Of a stretch of 64,000 bases of DNA, positions 1 through 6,514 are shown one piece after another. The stretch's first letter is position 1; each line of letters starts with the position of its first letter. The stretch spans positions 16,993 through 80,992 of the forward strand of contig NZ_DATJCH010000023.1 in NCBI RefSeq assembly GCF_035514885.1, given 5' to 3'. Position numbers and translations under genes: made by a program. The notes under the pieces are model-generated. The model was not told the origin of the DNA and ran no database searches. It was given only the letters and a program-made list of their open reading frames with translations. The stretch comes from Albibacterium sp035514885. GTDB lineage: Bacteria > Bacteroidota > Bacteroidia > Sphingobacteriales > Sphingobacteriaceae.

Positions 1-6
1 AAGTAC

Positions 7-303
7 ATGAGCAAATTTTCAGAGATAATCAATGCTGACAAGCCCGTATTAGTGGATTTTTCCGCCGAATGGTGTGGTCCTTGCAAAATGATGAAACCGA
101 TTTTAGACGATGTCAAAAAAACAGTAGGCGATCGGGCAACCATCCTCAAAGTAGACATCGATAAAAATCCGGCTGTGGCCAGATCTTATAATATCCAAGG
201 GGTACCAACTATTATTATTTTCAAGAAAGGCGAGTTAAAATGGCGGCAAAGTGGTGTCCGAACAGCAAATGAACTTAGCACTGAACTCTTAAAACTTAGC
301 TAA
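7..303 (+). CDS. trxA: thioredoxin
   Basis: A 98-residue single-domain thioredoxin that would reduce protein disulfides in the cytoplasm. The WCGPC redox motif is at residues 22-26 (cysteines 23 and 26), followed by the usual KMMKP helix, and a GVPT segment supplies the cis-proline. The length fits the family (about 100 residues). There is no signal peptide or lipobox, so it is cytoplasmic. It ends 4 bp before the rhodanese lipoprotein gene and the two are probably cotranscribed. The start codon lies 6 bases into the window, so its promoter cannot be seen. Confidence 0.93.
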   Translation: MSKFSEIINADKPVLVDFSAEWCGPCKMMKPILDDVKKTVGDRATILKVDIDKNPAVARSYNIQGVPTIIIFKKGELKWRQSGVRTANELSTELLKLS

Positions 304-307
304 CAAA

Positions 308-784
308 ATGAATATAAGATTTTTAAATTCAATAGGTCTAATAGCACTAATATTCTTGATAAGCAGTTGTTCTACTTTCAAAAAAGCTCCAGAGGTCACA
401 GTTGTAAGTACTGCTCCTCCGGCCAACAAGATTGAGAATACGACAACAACAAATTCTAGCGGGCAAATTCAAACGATAGCTCCTGAACAATTCAATAAAC
501 TTCTAGTATTGGATGATATACAACTAGTTGATGTTCGAACAGCTGAAGAATTTCAAACCGGTCATATTAAGGATGCTCTAAACATTGATTATAACAAGGA
601 CGATTTCAAATCAAAGGTAAGCAGTCTTGACAAAAGTAAACCTGTATTGGTTTACTGCAGATCAGGTAAACGAAGCTCTGGTGCTGCTGAAATAATGAAA
701 GAATTGGGTTTCACTAAAATCGTCGAACTTGATGGAGGGATGATCTCTTGGGAAGCAGCTAATTTACCAACAAGCCAAGAATAA
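308..784 (+). CDS. rhodanese-domain lipoprotein
   Basis: A 158-residue protein with an N-terminal lipoprotein signal (hydrophobic run ending LISSC, lipidated Cys21), a Thr/Asn/Ser-rich linker to about residue 50, then one rhodanese domain. That domain has the DVRTAEEF motif and the active-site loop CRSGKRSS with catalytic Cys117. Rhodaneses carry a persulfide on this cysteine and transfer sulfur. Being lipid-anchored, it should act outside the cytoplasm. It follows the thioredoxin gene by 4 bp, which suggests a thiol or sulfur role. The real substrate is unknown. Confidence 0.88.
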   Translation: MNIRFLNSIGLIALIFLISSCSTFKKAPEVTVVSTAPPANKIENTTTTNSSGQIQTIAPEQFNKLLVLDDIQLVDVRTAEEFQTGHIKDALNIDYNKDDFKSKVSSLDKSKPVLVYCRSGKRSSGAAEIMKELGFTKIVELDGGMISWEAANLPTSQE

Positions 785-833
785 TTTCCAAATCAACAAA
801 TTAAGGTGTAAATTCGCCCACTCAAAATTATCC

Positions 834-920
834 GGAGAGGTGTCTGAGTGGTCGAAAGAGCAAGCCTGGAAAGTTTGTATACTCGCAAGGGTATCCTGGG
901 TTCGAATCCCAGTCTCTCCG
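834..920 (+). tRNA. tRNA-Ser(GGA)
   Basis: An 87-nt cloverleaf. The acceptor stem is GGAGAGG with TCTCTCC, the anticodon loop is CTGGAAA (anticodon GGA), the long variable arm is typical of serine tRNA, and the T-arm is GGGTTCGAATCCC. The discriminator base is G and the CCA end is not encoded. Its last bases are duplicated about 1 kb downstream (see the repeat entries), consistent with use as an integration site. Confidence 0.95.
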
Positions 921-925
921 CAGAA
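898..925 (+). repeat. direct repeat copy 1 (tRNA-Ser 3' end)
   Basis: T-arm and 3' end of tRNA-Ser plus 5 bases. It matches the sequence at 1921-1948 at 22 of 28 positions, including a 13-base exact core (CCAGTCTCTCCGC). It could be the att half that restored the tRNA after an integration event. Confidence 0.6.
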
Positions 926-971
926 TACAAATGCAATTATCTAGAAAACGGATAGTTGCATTTGTATTTTT
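924..971 (+). terminator. rho-independent terminator after tRNA-Ser
   Basis: A long hairpin: AATACAAATGCAA pairs with TTGCATTTGTATT, the stem extends inward through TTATC/GATAG, and a T-rich tail follows. Confidence 0.75.
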
Positions 972-1017
972 ATGAAAGGTAGCAATTATTGAAAATAATA
1001 GTCAATAGGAAAATAGT

Positions 1018-1025
1018 TATCTTTG
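1018..1025 (+). promoter_or_regulatory. possible -7 box (TATCTTTG)
   Basis: An exact match to the Bacteroidota -7 consensus TAnnTTTG, about 75 bp before the lipoprotein gene at 1101. The only upstream TTG (989-991) is about 26 bp away, longer than the usual 19-21, so the -33 element is not convincing. Confidence 0.35.
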
Positions 1026-1100
1026 TAATGCCTTGATGCTATAAGGCAAAATTCAAAACCCGTATCATTAATTTGGTAGGGGTTTCATAACCTTTCAATT

Positions 1101-1487
1101 ATGAAAAAAATATTTACTTTACTTATCGTTTCGGTATTTATTACCTCATGTGGTGTCATGCAGTTGAATTATAAGGCAACCACCTATTCAATTGACTATT
1201 CTATGTATACTAAAGATGATTTCTTTATTACAGAATCTGAATCTGTTGGATTTGAATATGTACCGGTGGCATCCGTTGGTTCTAGTATCGAAACAGGGTA
1301 TTTAAGTTCTAAGGATGGTGGTAAAAATGAAAAAATCTATGCAACCGCAGAAGATGCATTAGCTTATCTTGTAGTACAGTCTCAAAGACTTGGTGCAAAT
1401 GCCCTTATTGGATTGAAAATAATAAATACTTCTGTAAATCAATTATTTCCGTCATATTCAGCTAGTGGCATGGCTGTGAAAAAATAG
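1101..1487 (+). CDS. YbjQ-like small lipoprotein
   Basis: A 128-residue protein with a lipoprotein signal (VFITSC, lipidated Cys17). The C-terminal stretch QSQRLGANALIGLKI resembles the alpha/beta segment of the YbjQ/DUF74 heavy-metal-binding fold, where a helix ending in GANAI(I/V)G is typical. No metal-binding cysteines or histidines are evident, so a metal role is not supported. It lies inside the segment bounded by the duplicated tRNA-Ser 3' ends and may be cargo of an old integration. Function unknown; family assignment is moderate. Confidence 0.7.
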   Translation: MKKIFTLLIVSVFITSCGVMQLNYKATTYSIDYSMYTKDDFFITESESVGFEYVPVASVGSSIETGYLSSKDGGKNEKIYATAEDALAYLVVQSQRLGANALIGLKIINTSVNQLFPSYSASGMAVKK

Positions 1488-1535
1488 CAGTATTTCATCA
1501 AAACAGCCTTCTAATCCTTAATAATTTAGGTTATT

Positions 1536-1814
1536 TCAAAGGTGTGGCCATCCTTTACGCATACAAACCTCGGTAAATATTCTCTCCCTTTCGGGTGTAA
1601 AATACTTTTGTAGGTTGGTCATCTACACCAACTTCAAAGATAGTAAGCTTTGAATAATAGCATCATAGGTAGCGGCAATATTAGGATCTATGTGTCTTTG
1701 TGCCGGGTATGGTTTAGTTAACCTTTCAGGGTAACACAATAACCAACAATCAAAAAATCCGCTTTCCTCTTTTCCGTAATATACTTGGTCGAAGTTAAAT
1801 ATAATGGGTAGCAA
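1536..1814 (-). pseudogene. possible decayed small gene
   Basis: A minus-strand frame that is open from a TTG (1814) to a TAG at 1623, then continues in the same frame through ATG (1622) to a TGA at 1536. Upstream of the TTG is an immediate stop, and there is no ATG start. The second part reads like a normal hydrophilic protein end (for example FTPERERIFTEVCMRKG). This may be a gene remnant split by a nonsense mutation, or chance. It lies between the duplicated tRNA ends. No family recognised. Confidence 0.25.
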
Positions 1815-1920
1815 TTTAGTTGATATTTAGACTTAGTTTGTGTTTGTTATATTTTGTAAAAAGTGGCCTAAAGATATTAAAAACGCAATATCACTAACCT
1901 ACGCTTAACCCTAATATCAA

Positions 1921-1948
1921 AGGTTCAAGAACCAGTCTCTCCGCTGAA
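1921..1948 (+). repeat. direct repeat copy 2 (displaced tRNA-Ser 3' end)
   Basis: A 28-bp sequence resembling the T-arm and acceptor end of the tRNA-Ser at 834-920. The last 13 bases of the tRNA-like part are exact, while the T-loop half has diverged (AGGTTCAAGAA against GGGTTCGAATC). No 5' tRNA half precedes it. Interpreted as the original tRNA 3' end displaced by integration. Confidence 0.6.
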
Positions 1949-1950
1949 CT

Positions 1951-1982
1951 AAGAGCGACTTTTCAAGTCGCTCTTTCTTTTT
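1951..1982 (+). terminator. rho-independent terminator
   Basis: A perfect 11-bp stem (AAGAGCGACTT / AAGTCGCTCTT) with a TTC loop and a T-rich tail, 3 bp after the tRNA-like repeat. It may be the original terminator of the tRNA-Ser gene. Confidence 0.8.
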
Positions 1983-2064
1983 AAAGGCACTTTCGTTGGT
2001 TTCATATTACCTTTTCTCTATACTGATTTGACACAATGATCACTTTTCATCCAGTTTTCCTTCC

Positions 2065-2616
2065 CTACTCTAGCTCATAGATAAGTTGAACAACACCCGA
2101 TTTAAAGATATTGGTTTTAATCAACCTCAACCCTATTCGTTCTTTTAAATTTTCAAATAAAGGCTTCCCACTTCCTAAAGCTATTGGATGTACAGATATT
2201 CTAAATAAGTCAATAAGACCTAAATTGATAAACGTCTTGATAAGACTCGCTCCACCATATAACCAAATGTCCTTTCCTCCCTGCTTTTTAATTTCCGTCA
2301 CCTTATTTGCTATGTCAGATTTAATGAATATAGCTCTCTCATCTTGCCTGTTCTGACTTGAAAAAACAAATTTTTCCTTTGAATGTACTTCCTTCCATAA
2401 CATTTGCTCAGGTATACTCGCATTGATGTCTGGTTGATAATTACCCCAGATATCATAACTCACTCTTCCGTAAAATATGGTGTCTATACTTGAAATAAAA
2501 CCATCAAAATCCATATCATCATCCATTATGCACCAATCAATTTCTCCATTCGGACCTTCAATAAAACCATCTAAGCTTACAGCCAAATCTAAAATTACTT
2601 TTTTCACTTCTTCCAA
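2065..2616 (-). CDS. dihydrofolate reductase-family protein (RibD C-terminal fold)
   Basis: A 183-residue protein of the RibD C-terminal/DHFR-like family, with the characteristic beginning ILDLAVSLDGFIEGPNGEIDW, a central FYGRVSYDIWG and the nucleotide-binding KDIWLYGGASL. The family binds NADPH and reduces pterin- or ribitylamine-like substrates, but most stand-alone members, including this one, have no known substrate. The longest frame starts at a TTG (2616). A GTG three codons in (2607) with GGAAG just upstream is an equally good start. Monocistronic, divergent from the small gene at 2822. Confidence 0.85.
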   Translation of the reverse strand: MEEVKKVILDLAVSLDGFIEGPNGEIDWCIMDDDMDFDGFISSIDTIFYGRVSYDIWGNYQPDINASIPEQMLWKEVHSKEKFVFSSQNRQDERAIFIKSDIANKVTEIKKQGGKDIWLYGGASLIKTFINLGLIDLFRISVHPIALGSGKPLFENLKERIGLRLIKTNIFKSGVVQLIYELE

Positions 2617-2821
2617 TTAGTTTACCTTCGAAAATACTAAAAAGACTGAATCTGCACTTATCACAAAAGAAAAAAGCTGAAGTTCCTACGGCAGTCGACA
2701 ATGCATAAACAGCTTTCCATGCTTCTGATTGTGTCTTTTCAATGTTTACTCTGCTCTTATCTCGCTTTTTCAAAATATTCCAAACTTAGCACTCATCATA
2801 TTGTTAAAAATTAAAAACACT

Positions 2822-3040
2822 ATGCCAAAATACATTAAAGTCAAAGAAGAAGAAGTTGGAATTGGGGATAAACTGTTTGTACTACTAGACCCTATAACAC
2901 AACATTTCGAACCCGTCATCATACTTGCTCCTTATGCGGATAGCAAAACCTTTCATGTAGAATACGTAAATGTTGATGCTGAAGACACCGATTTCCCGAT
3001 ATCAAATCTTTGGAAAGAAGATATTCTGATTCTAGATTAG
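2822..3040 (+). CDS. small conserved-looking hypothetical protein
   Basis: A 72-residue acidic protein starting MPKYIKVKEEE and ending WKEDILILD. No signal peptide, membrane segment or known motif. The start at 2822 is chosen because the sequence upstream of it in the same frame is low-quality and lies in the intergenic region. It is rich in Asp, Glu and Val and looks like a small beta-rich protein. Function unknown. Confidence 0.55.
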   Translation: MPKYIKVKEEEVGIGDKLFVLLDPITQHFEPVIILAPYADSKTFHVEYVNVDAEDTDFPISNLWKEDILILD

Positions 3041-3073
3041 AAACCAAAGATATGTAGTCAAATCAAATTTTCA

Positions 3074-3093
3074 GAAACGGGTTTCCCCGTTTC
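3074..3093. terminator. possible bidirectional terminator
   Basis: An 8-bp perfect hairpin (GAAACGGG / CCCGTTTC, loop TTTC) between the convergent genes ending at 3040 and 3111. The flanking T runs are weak. Confidence 0.4.
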
Positions 3094-3110
3094 CTACTTA
3101 TTTATAAAAA

Positions 3111-4187
3111 TCAATCTTTAAAAATTTCCTGTAAGGTTGTAGCCAAATACAGCTTACAGTTCATCCAATCATGTCCGCCAGGAACAATATAACTCTTTAG
3201 ATGAATTCCCTTTTCCTCAAACATAGCTATATTCTTCTTCACACTTTCGTACAGAAAATCATCTGTACCAACACTGATCGTAAACAGCTTTAACTGCTTG
3301 TTGATTTTGTCCGCATCGGGAGAATAATTCGAAAAGTTCTTTTGAAATTCTTCGGTAGCTGTATATGGAGCGTAAGAACTTATGTAGGCAAATTTGTCGG
3401 TATTGGTTAATCCAATATTAAGTGTTTGCCCTCCTCCAACAGAGAATCCTGCAATAGCTCTATGCTCGCTATCTGTCAGCACCGGGTAGTTTGATTCCAC
3501 AAAAGGAATAACATCGTTCATGACATCTTTGGTAAAATCGGGCATTGGAGCAGGCCGTACATTTCCATAAGGCATCACAATAATCATTGGAACTGCTTTG
3601 CCTTGAGCAATCAGGTTATCTGCAATTAAATTAGCACGCCCTACTTTGGTCCATGTTTCTTCAGTATCCGATCCTCCATGAATTAAGTAAAGAACAGGAT
3701 ATTTCTTTGCCTCGCTTGGATTAAAGCCCGGCGGAGTATACACCAACAACTGACGGGTTGTTCCCAGTGTTTCTGATTGATAATAACGATAGCTGATTTT
3801 CCCATGCGGAACATTTTGTAAAGAATGAACTAAAGGCGTGTCTCCTGGAATATCAACAATACTACGTTTAAATCGTTCATTAGCAAAAATGTATGTGTTA
3901 TTCGGATCAGCCAGCTGTATACCATCTACCTCAAAAAAATATGGGTAAATATCTGGCTTAACCGGATCAGTTGTAATGCTCCAAACACCAGAAGCATCTT
4001 TGGTCATTTCCAAAGGAGTCTTCAGGAATTCTCCATGTAATAACACCTTTTGAGCTGTATTCGAATAATATTTAAATGTAACCGTGTTATTTTTATGTAC
4101 TTCAGGCGAACTGATAGATGGTGGTCGCTGCGCAAAGGAGGTAACTGATCCCCAAAATAATAGGATTATAATAATGTAGTATTTCAT
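3111..4187 (-). CDS. secreted esterase, Fae1A/esterase-D type
   Basis: A 358-residue secreted alpha/beta hydrolase. It has a signal peptide (residues 1-19), an N-terminal immunoglobulin-like E-set/CBM48-type domain (about 25-120), then an esterase domain with LYLIHGGSDTEETW near the oxyanion region, nucleophile Ser249 in GFSVGG, an Asp around 309-310 and His339 in GGHDW. Related proteins remove ferulate or acetate from plant polysaccharides. It lies 14 bp downstream of a paralogous esterase on the same strand and is surely cotranscribed. The substrate cannot be read from sequence. Located in a carbohydrate-degradation block. Confidence 0.88.
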   Translation of the reverse strand: MKYYIIIILLFWGSVTSFAQRPPSISSPEVHKNNTVTFKYYSNTAQKVLLHGEFLKTPLEMTKDASGVWSITTDPVKPDIYPYFFEVDGIQLADPNNTYIFANERFKRSIVDIPGDTPLVHSLQNVPHGKISYRYYQSETLGTTRQLLVYTPPGFNPSEAKKYPVLYLIHGGSDTEETWTKVGRANLIADNLIAQGKAVPMIIVMPYGNVRPAPMPDFTKDVMNDVIPFVESNYPVLTDSEHRAIAGFSVGGGQTLNIGLTNTDKFAYISSYAPYTATEEFQKNFSNYSPDADKINKQLKLFTISVGTDDFLYESVKKNIAMFEEKGIHLKSYIVPGGHDWMNCKLYLATTLQEIFKD

Positions 4188-4201
4188 GATTATGTGTTTG
4201 T

Positions 4202-5374
4202 TTATTTAAAAAGCAATTGAGTAGTTTCTGTCAAATAGGTCCTAACGTTCATCCATGTATGACCTCCCCCTGTAATTAAGCTTTCATAATTGATTTTTTT
4301 TGACTTCAGGTAGTTCAAGAATGAAGCAACATCATTGTACAGAAAATCTTCGTTTCCTACACTTACCCACAGGAGGTTTAATTGTTTATTAGTACTTTCC
4401 GGATTAGAAACAATGGATGCATATGTGCTTTCCATTTCATCAGAAGGCAAATTGGCGCTATAAGCACAAATCCAAGAAAATTTATCAAGATTCCAAAATG
4501 CCGTACGTAAAGTTTGTCCGCCACCTCGAGAAAAACCACCAATTGCACGATTATCTCTGTCTGGAATAGTACGATAGGCTTTGTCAACGAAAGGAATCAC
4601 ATTCTTTGTCAGATCCTGTTCAAATCGACGCATGCGAGTAATTGCATCCGGGCTGTCTCTTACCGGGTCTGCAGGCTTAGCACCACCTTTCTGCTCAGCT
4701 ATTCTTGCTTCGATGTTGCCATATGGCATAACAACGATCATAGGTTTTGCTTTTCCTTCTGCAATTAGGTTATCTAAAATGAAGTTGACATTCCCAACCT
4801 TAAAAAATGCTTCTTCTGTATCTGTTGTCCCGCTTATTAAATAAAAAACCGGGTATTTTTCAGAAGAATTTTTATCATAACCTGGAGGTGTGTAAACCAA
4901 TACAGTGCCGGTTGTACCTTCCACAGAAGTATAATATTCGTAATTCACAGAACCATGAGGTACATCACGAACTGCACTTATCAATGGCGTAAAACCAGGA
5001 ACATCTAATAAACTTGATTTAAATCGTTCATTAGGGAAAAAGTATTCATTGGCCGGATCCATTACTCTTACTCCATCTACCACAAAATTATAGGAATAAA
5101 TATCTGGTATTACAGGCCCAACGGTAACACGCCAGGTGCCAATGCTATCTTTTATCATCGGAACGTCTGAAGCTCCAAATCCACCACCTGCAAGCTTTAC
5201 TTCTTTTGCCGATGGCGCCAGGTAGCTAAATGCAACTTTCTTATCAGACAATACCCGAGGCGACATTACAAACGGGCCTGTTGGAGGTTGGGCCTTCACA
5301 AAAAGGAAAAGGCAAAGTGTCAGACAGGTAAAAAATAGTCTGAGAACAGTTGTTCTGTACATACTGTGTTTCAT
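4202..5374 (-). CDS. secreted esterase, paralog of the downstream gene
   Basis: A 390-residue protein with the same architecture as its neighbour at 3111: signal peptide to about residue 28, E-set-like domain, and an alpha/beta hydrolase with Ser282 in GFSRGG and His372 in GGGHTW. It carries an extra charged loop (about residues 222-250, EARIAEQKGGAKPAD) missing from the paralog. This indicates an old tandem duplication followed by divergence around the active site. ATG at 5374; a second Met four codons later is possible. Probably acts on acylated sugars in the periplasm or outside the cell. Confidence 0.88.
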   Translation of the reverse strand: MKHSMYRTTVLRLFFTCLTLCLFLFVKAQPPTGPFVMSPRVLSDKKVAFSYLAPSAKEVKLAGGGFGASDVPMIKDSIGTWRVTVGPVIPDIYSYNFVVDGVRVMDPANEYFFPNERFKSSLLDVPGFTPLISAVRDVPHGSVNYEYYTSVEGTTGTVLVYTPPGYDKNSSEKYPVFYLISGTTDTEEAFFKVGNVNFILDNLIAEGKAKPMIVVMPYGNIEARIAEQKGGAKPADPVRDSPDAITRMRRFEQDLTKNVIPFVDKAYRTIPDRDNRAIGGFSRGGGQTLRTAFWNLDKFSWICAYSANLPSDEMESTYASIVSNPESTNKQLNLLWVSVGNEDFLYNDVASFLNYLKSKKINYESLITGGGHTWMNVRTYLTETTQLLFK

Positions 5375-5455
5375 AAAATTCTGATTTTGATTATTTGACT
5401 ATAGGTTTATTGCTATTAAATTACATTCATGAAAGTTTGATCTGTGATAATATCT

Positions 5456-5474
5456 CAATGGAAGAATACCATTG
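5456..5474. promoter_or_regulatory. inverted repeat between divergent genes
   Basis: CAATGG - 7 bp - CCATTG, centred in the 234-bp region between the divergent esterase pair and the isomerase gene. Its position suits an operator, but no regulator gene is adjacent. Confidence 0.3.
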
Positions 5475-5566
5475 CAATAGAGAAAGAATAGTATAGGTTA
5501 GGTCTTTTTTCATATATCGGTTATTGTATGCAATATATAAAACATAGCCATTATTTAAAAAATAAT

Positions 5567-5574
5567 TACCTTTA
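5567..5574 (+). promoter_or_regulatory. possible -7 box (TACCTTTA)
   Basis: Matches TAnnTTTG at all but the last base, 34 bp upstream of the isomerase-like gene start at 5609. Confidence 0.35.
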
Positions 5575-5608
5575 AGCCCAATAATCACCAATTAACCAAC
5601 AAATACAC

Positions 5609-6463
5609 ATGAAACAACGTCGTGATTTTATAAAGAATCTCAGTGCTCTAGCATTAGGATCGGTATTTTTACCTTCGTTAGCAGAAGCATCTATTAAAGG
5701 CAGCAGCTTAGGCAAAGTAAAGGATATAGGCATACAGCTGTATACTGTCCGTAAAGAAATGTTAACTGATCCGACTGGAACTTTAAAGCAATTAGCTGCA
5801 CTCGGTATAAAAGAAATTGAGTCAGCAAGTGATCCAGCTAAAGGAGCTTACTATGGTCTGCAACCGAAGGAAATGAAACAAATTTGTAAAGACTTGGGAA
5901 TGACCTTGCGTAGTGGCCATGTATCACTTAATGGGCAATGGCAACAAACAATGGATAATGCAGCTGAATCCGGACAAGAATATCTGATTGTTTCATCATT
6001 ACCTAGCCGCGGTCAAACAGTTGATAATTACAAGAAAATATCAGAAATGTTTAATAAAGCCGGGGAAGAATGTGAAAAACTGAATATCAAATTCGGCTAT
6101 CACAATCATGGAGAGGAGTTTCAGGAAGAAAACGGACAAATACTTTTTGATGTACTTTTGAACAATACAGACCCTAAGCTCGTACACATGGAAATGGATA
6201 TTGGCTGGGTGGTTGCCGCAGGTAAAGATCCGATTCAATATTTTAAGAACTTTAGCGGTCGATTCCCACTATGGCATTTAAAAGACATGAATGGTAACAC
6301 CAGTACTGAATTCGGCAAAGGATCTTTAGATGTAGTCAACCTATTAAAAAACCGTAAACTATCTGGATTAAAATACTTCTTCGTAGAGCAAGAAGAATAT
6401 ACCAGTACTCCTATGGAGAGTATGAAACAAAATATGGAATATCTGCATAATTTAGATATATAA
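5609..6463 (+). CDS. secreted sugar phosphate isomerase/epimerase-like TIM barrel
   Basis: A 284-residue member of the AP endonuclease 2/xylose isomerase-like superfamily. The N-terminus has a twin-arginine type export signal (KQRRDFIKN followed by a hydrophobic stretch to about residue 26), so the protein is probably exported folded. Likely metal and substrate residues are visible: YHNHGEEF (164-171), MEMDIGW (194-200) and WHLKDM (222-227). The family isomerises or epimerises keto-sugars, but Bacteroidota paralogs are numerous and rarely assigned. It is followed after 51 bp by the sugar dehydrogenase fusion, suggesting a shared pathway. Confidence 0.85.
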   Translation: MKQRRDFIKNLSALALGSVFLPSLAEASIKGSSLGKVKDIGIQLYTVRKEMLTDPTGTLKQLAALGIKEIESASDPAKGAYYGLQPKEMKQICKDLGMTLRSGHVSLNGQWQQTMDNAAESGQEYLIVSSLPSRGQTVDNYKKISEMFNKAGEECEKLNIKFGYHNHGEEFQEENGQILFDVLLNNTDPKLVHMEMDIGWVVAAGKDPIQYFKNFSGRFPLWHLKDMNGNTSTEFGKGSLDVVNLLKNRKLSGLKYFFVEQEEYTSTPMESMKQNMEYLHNLDI

Positions 6464-6514
6464 TAAGCTTCATATTTCAAATCAACAATTAACCATTTAA
6501 CATATAATAAATTC

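Noticed and set aside
2558..2773. A 71-residue minus-strand frame upstream of the DHFR-family gene
   Set aside because: It overlaps the start of the DHFR-family gene, has an unusual Phe/Cys/Lys composition with no motif, and covers the region where that gene's promoter should be.
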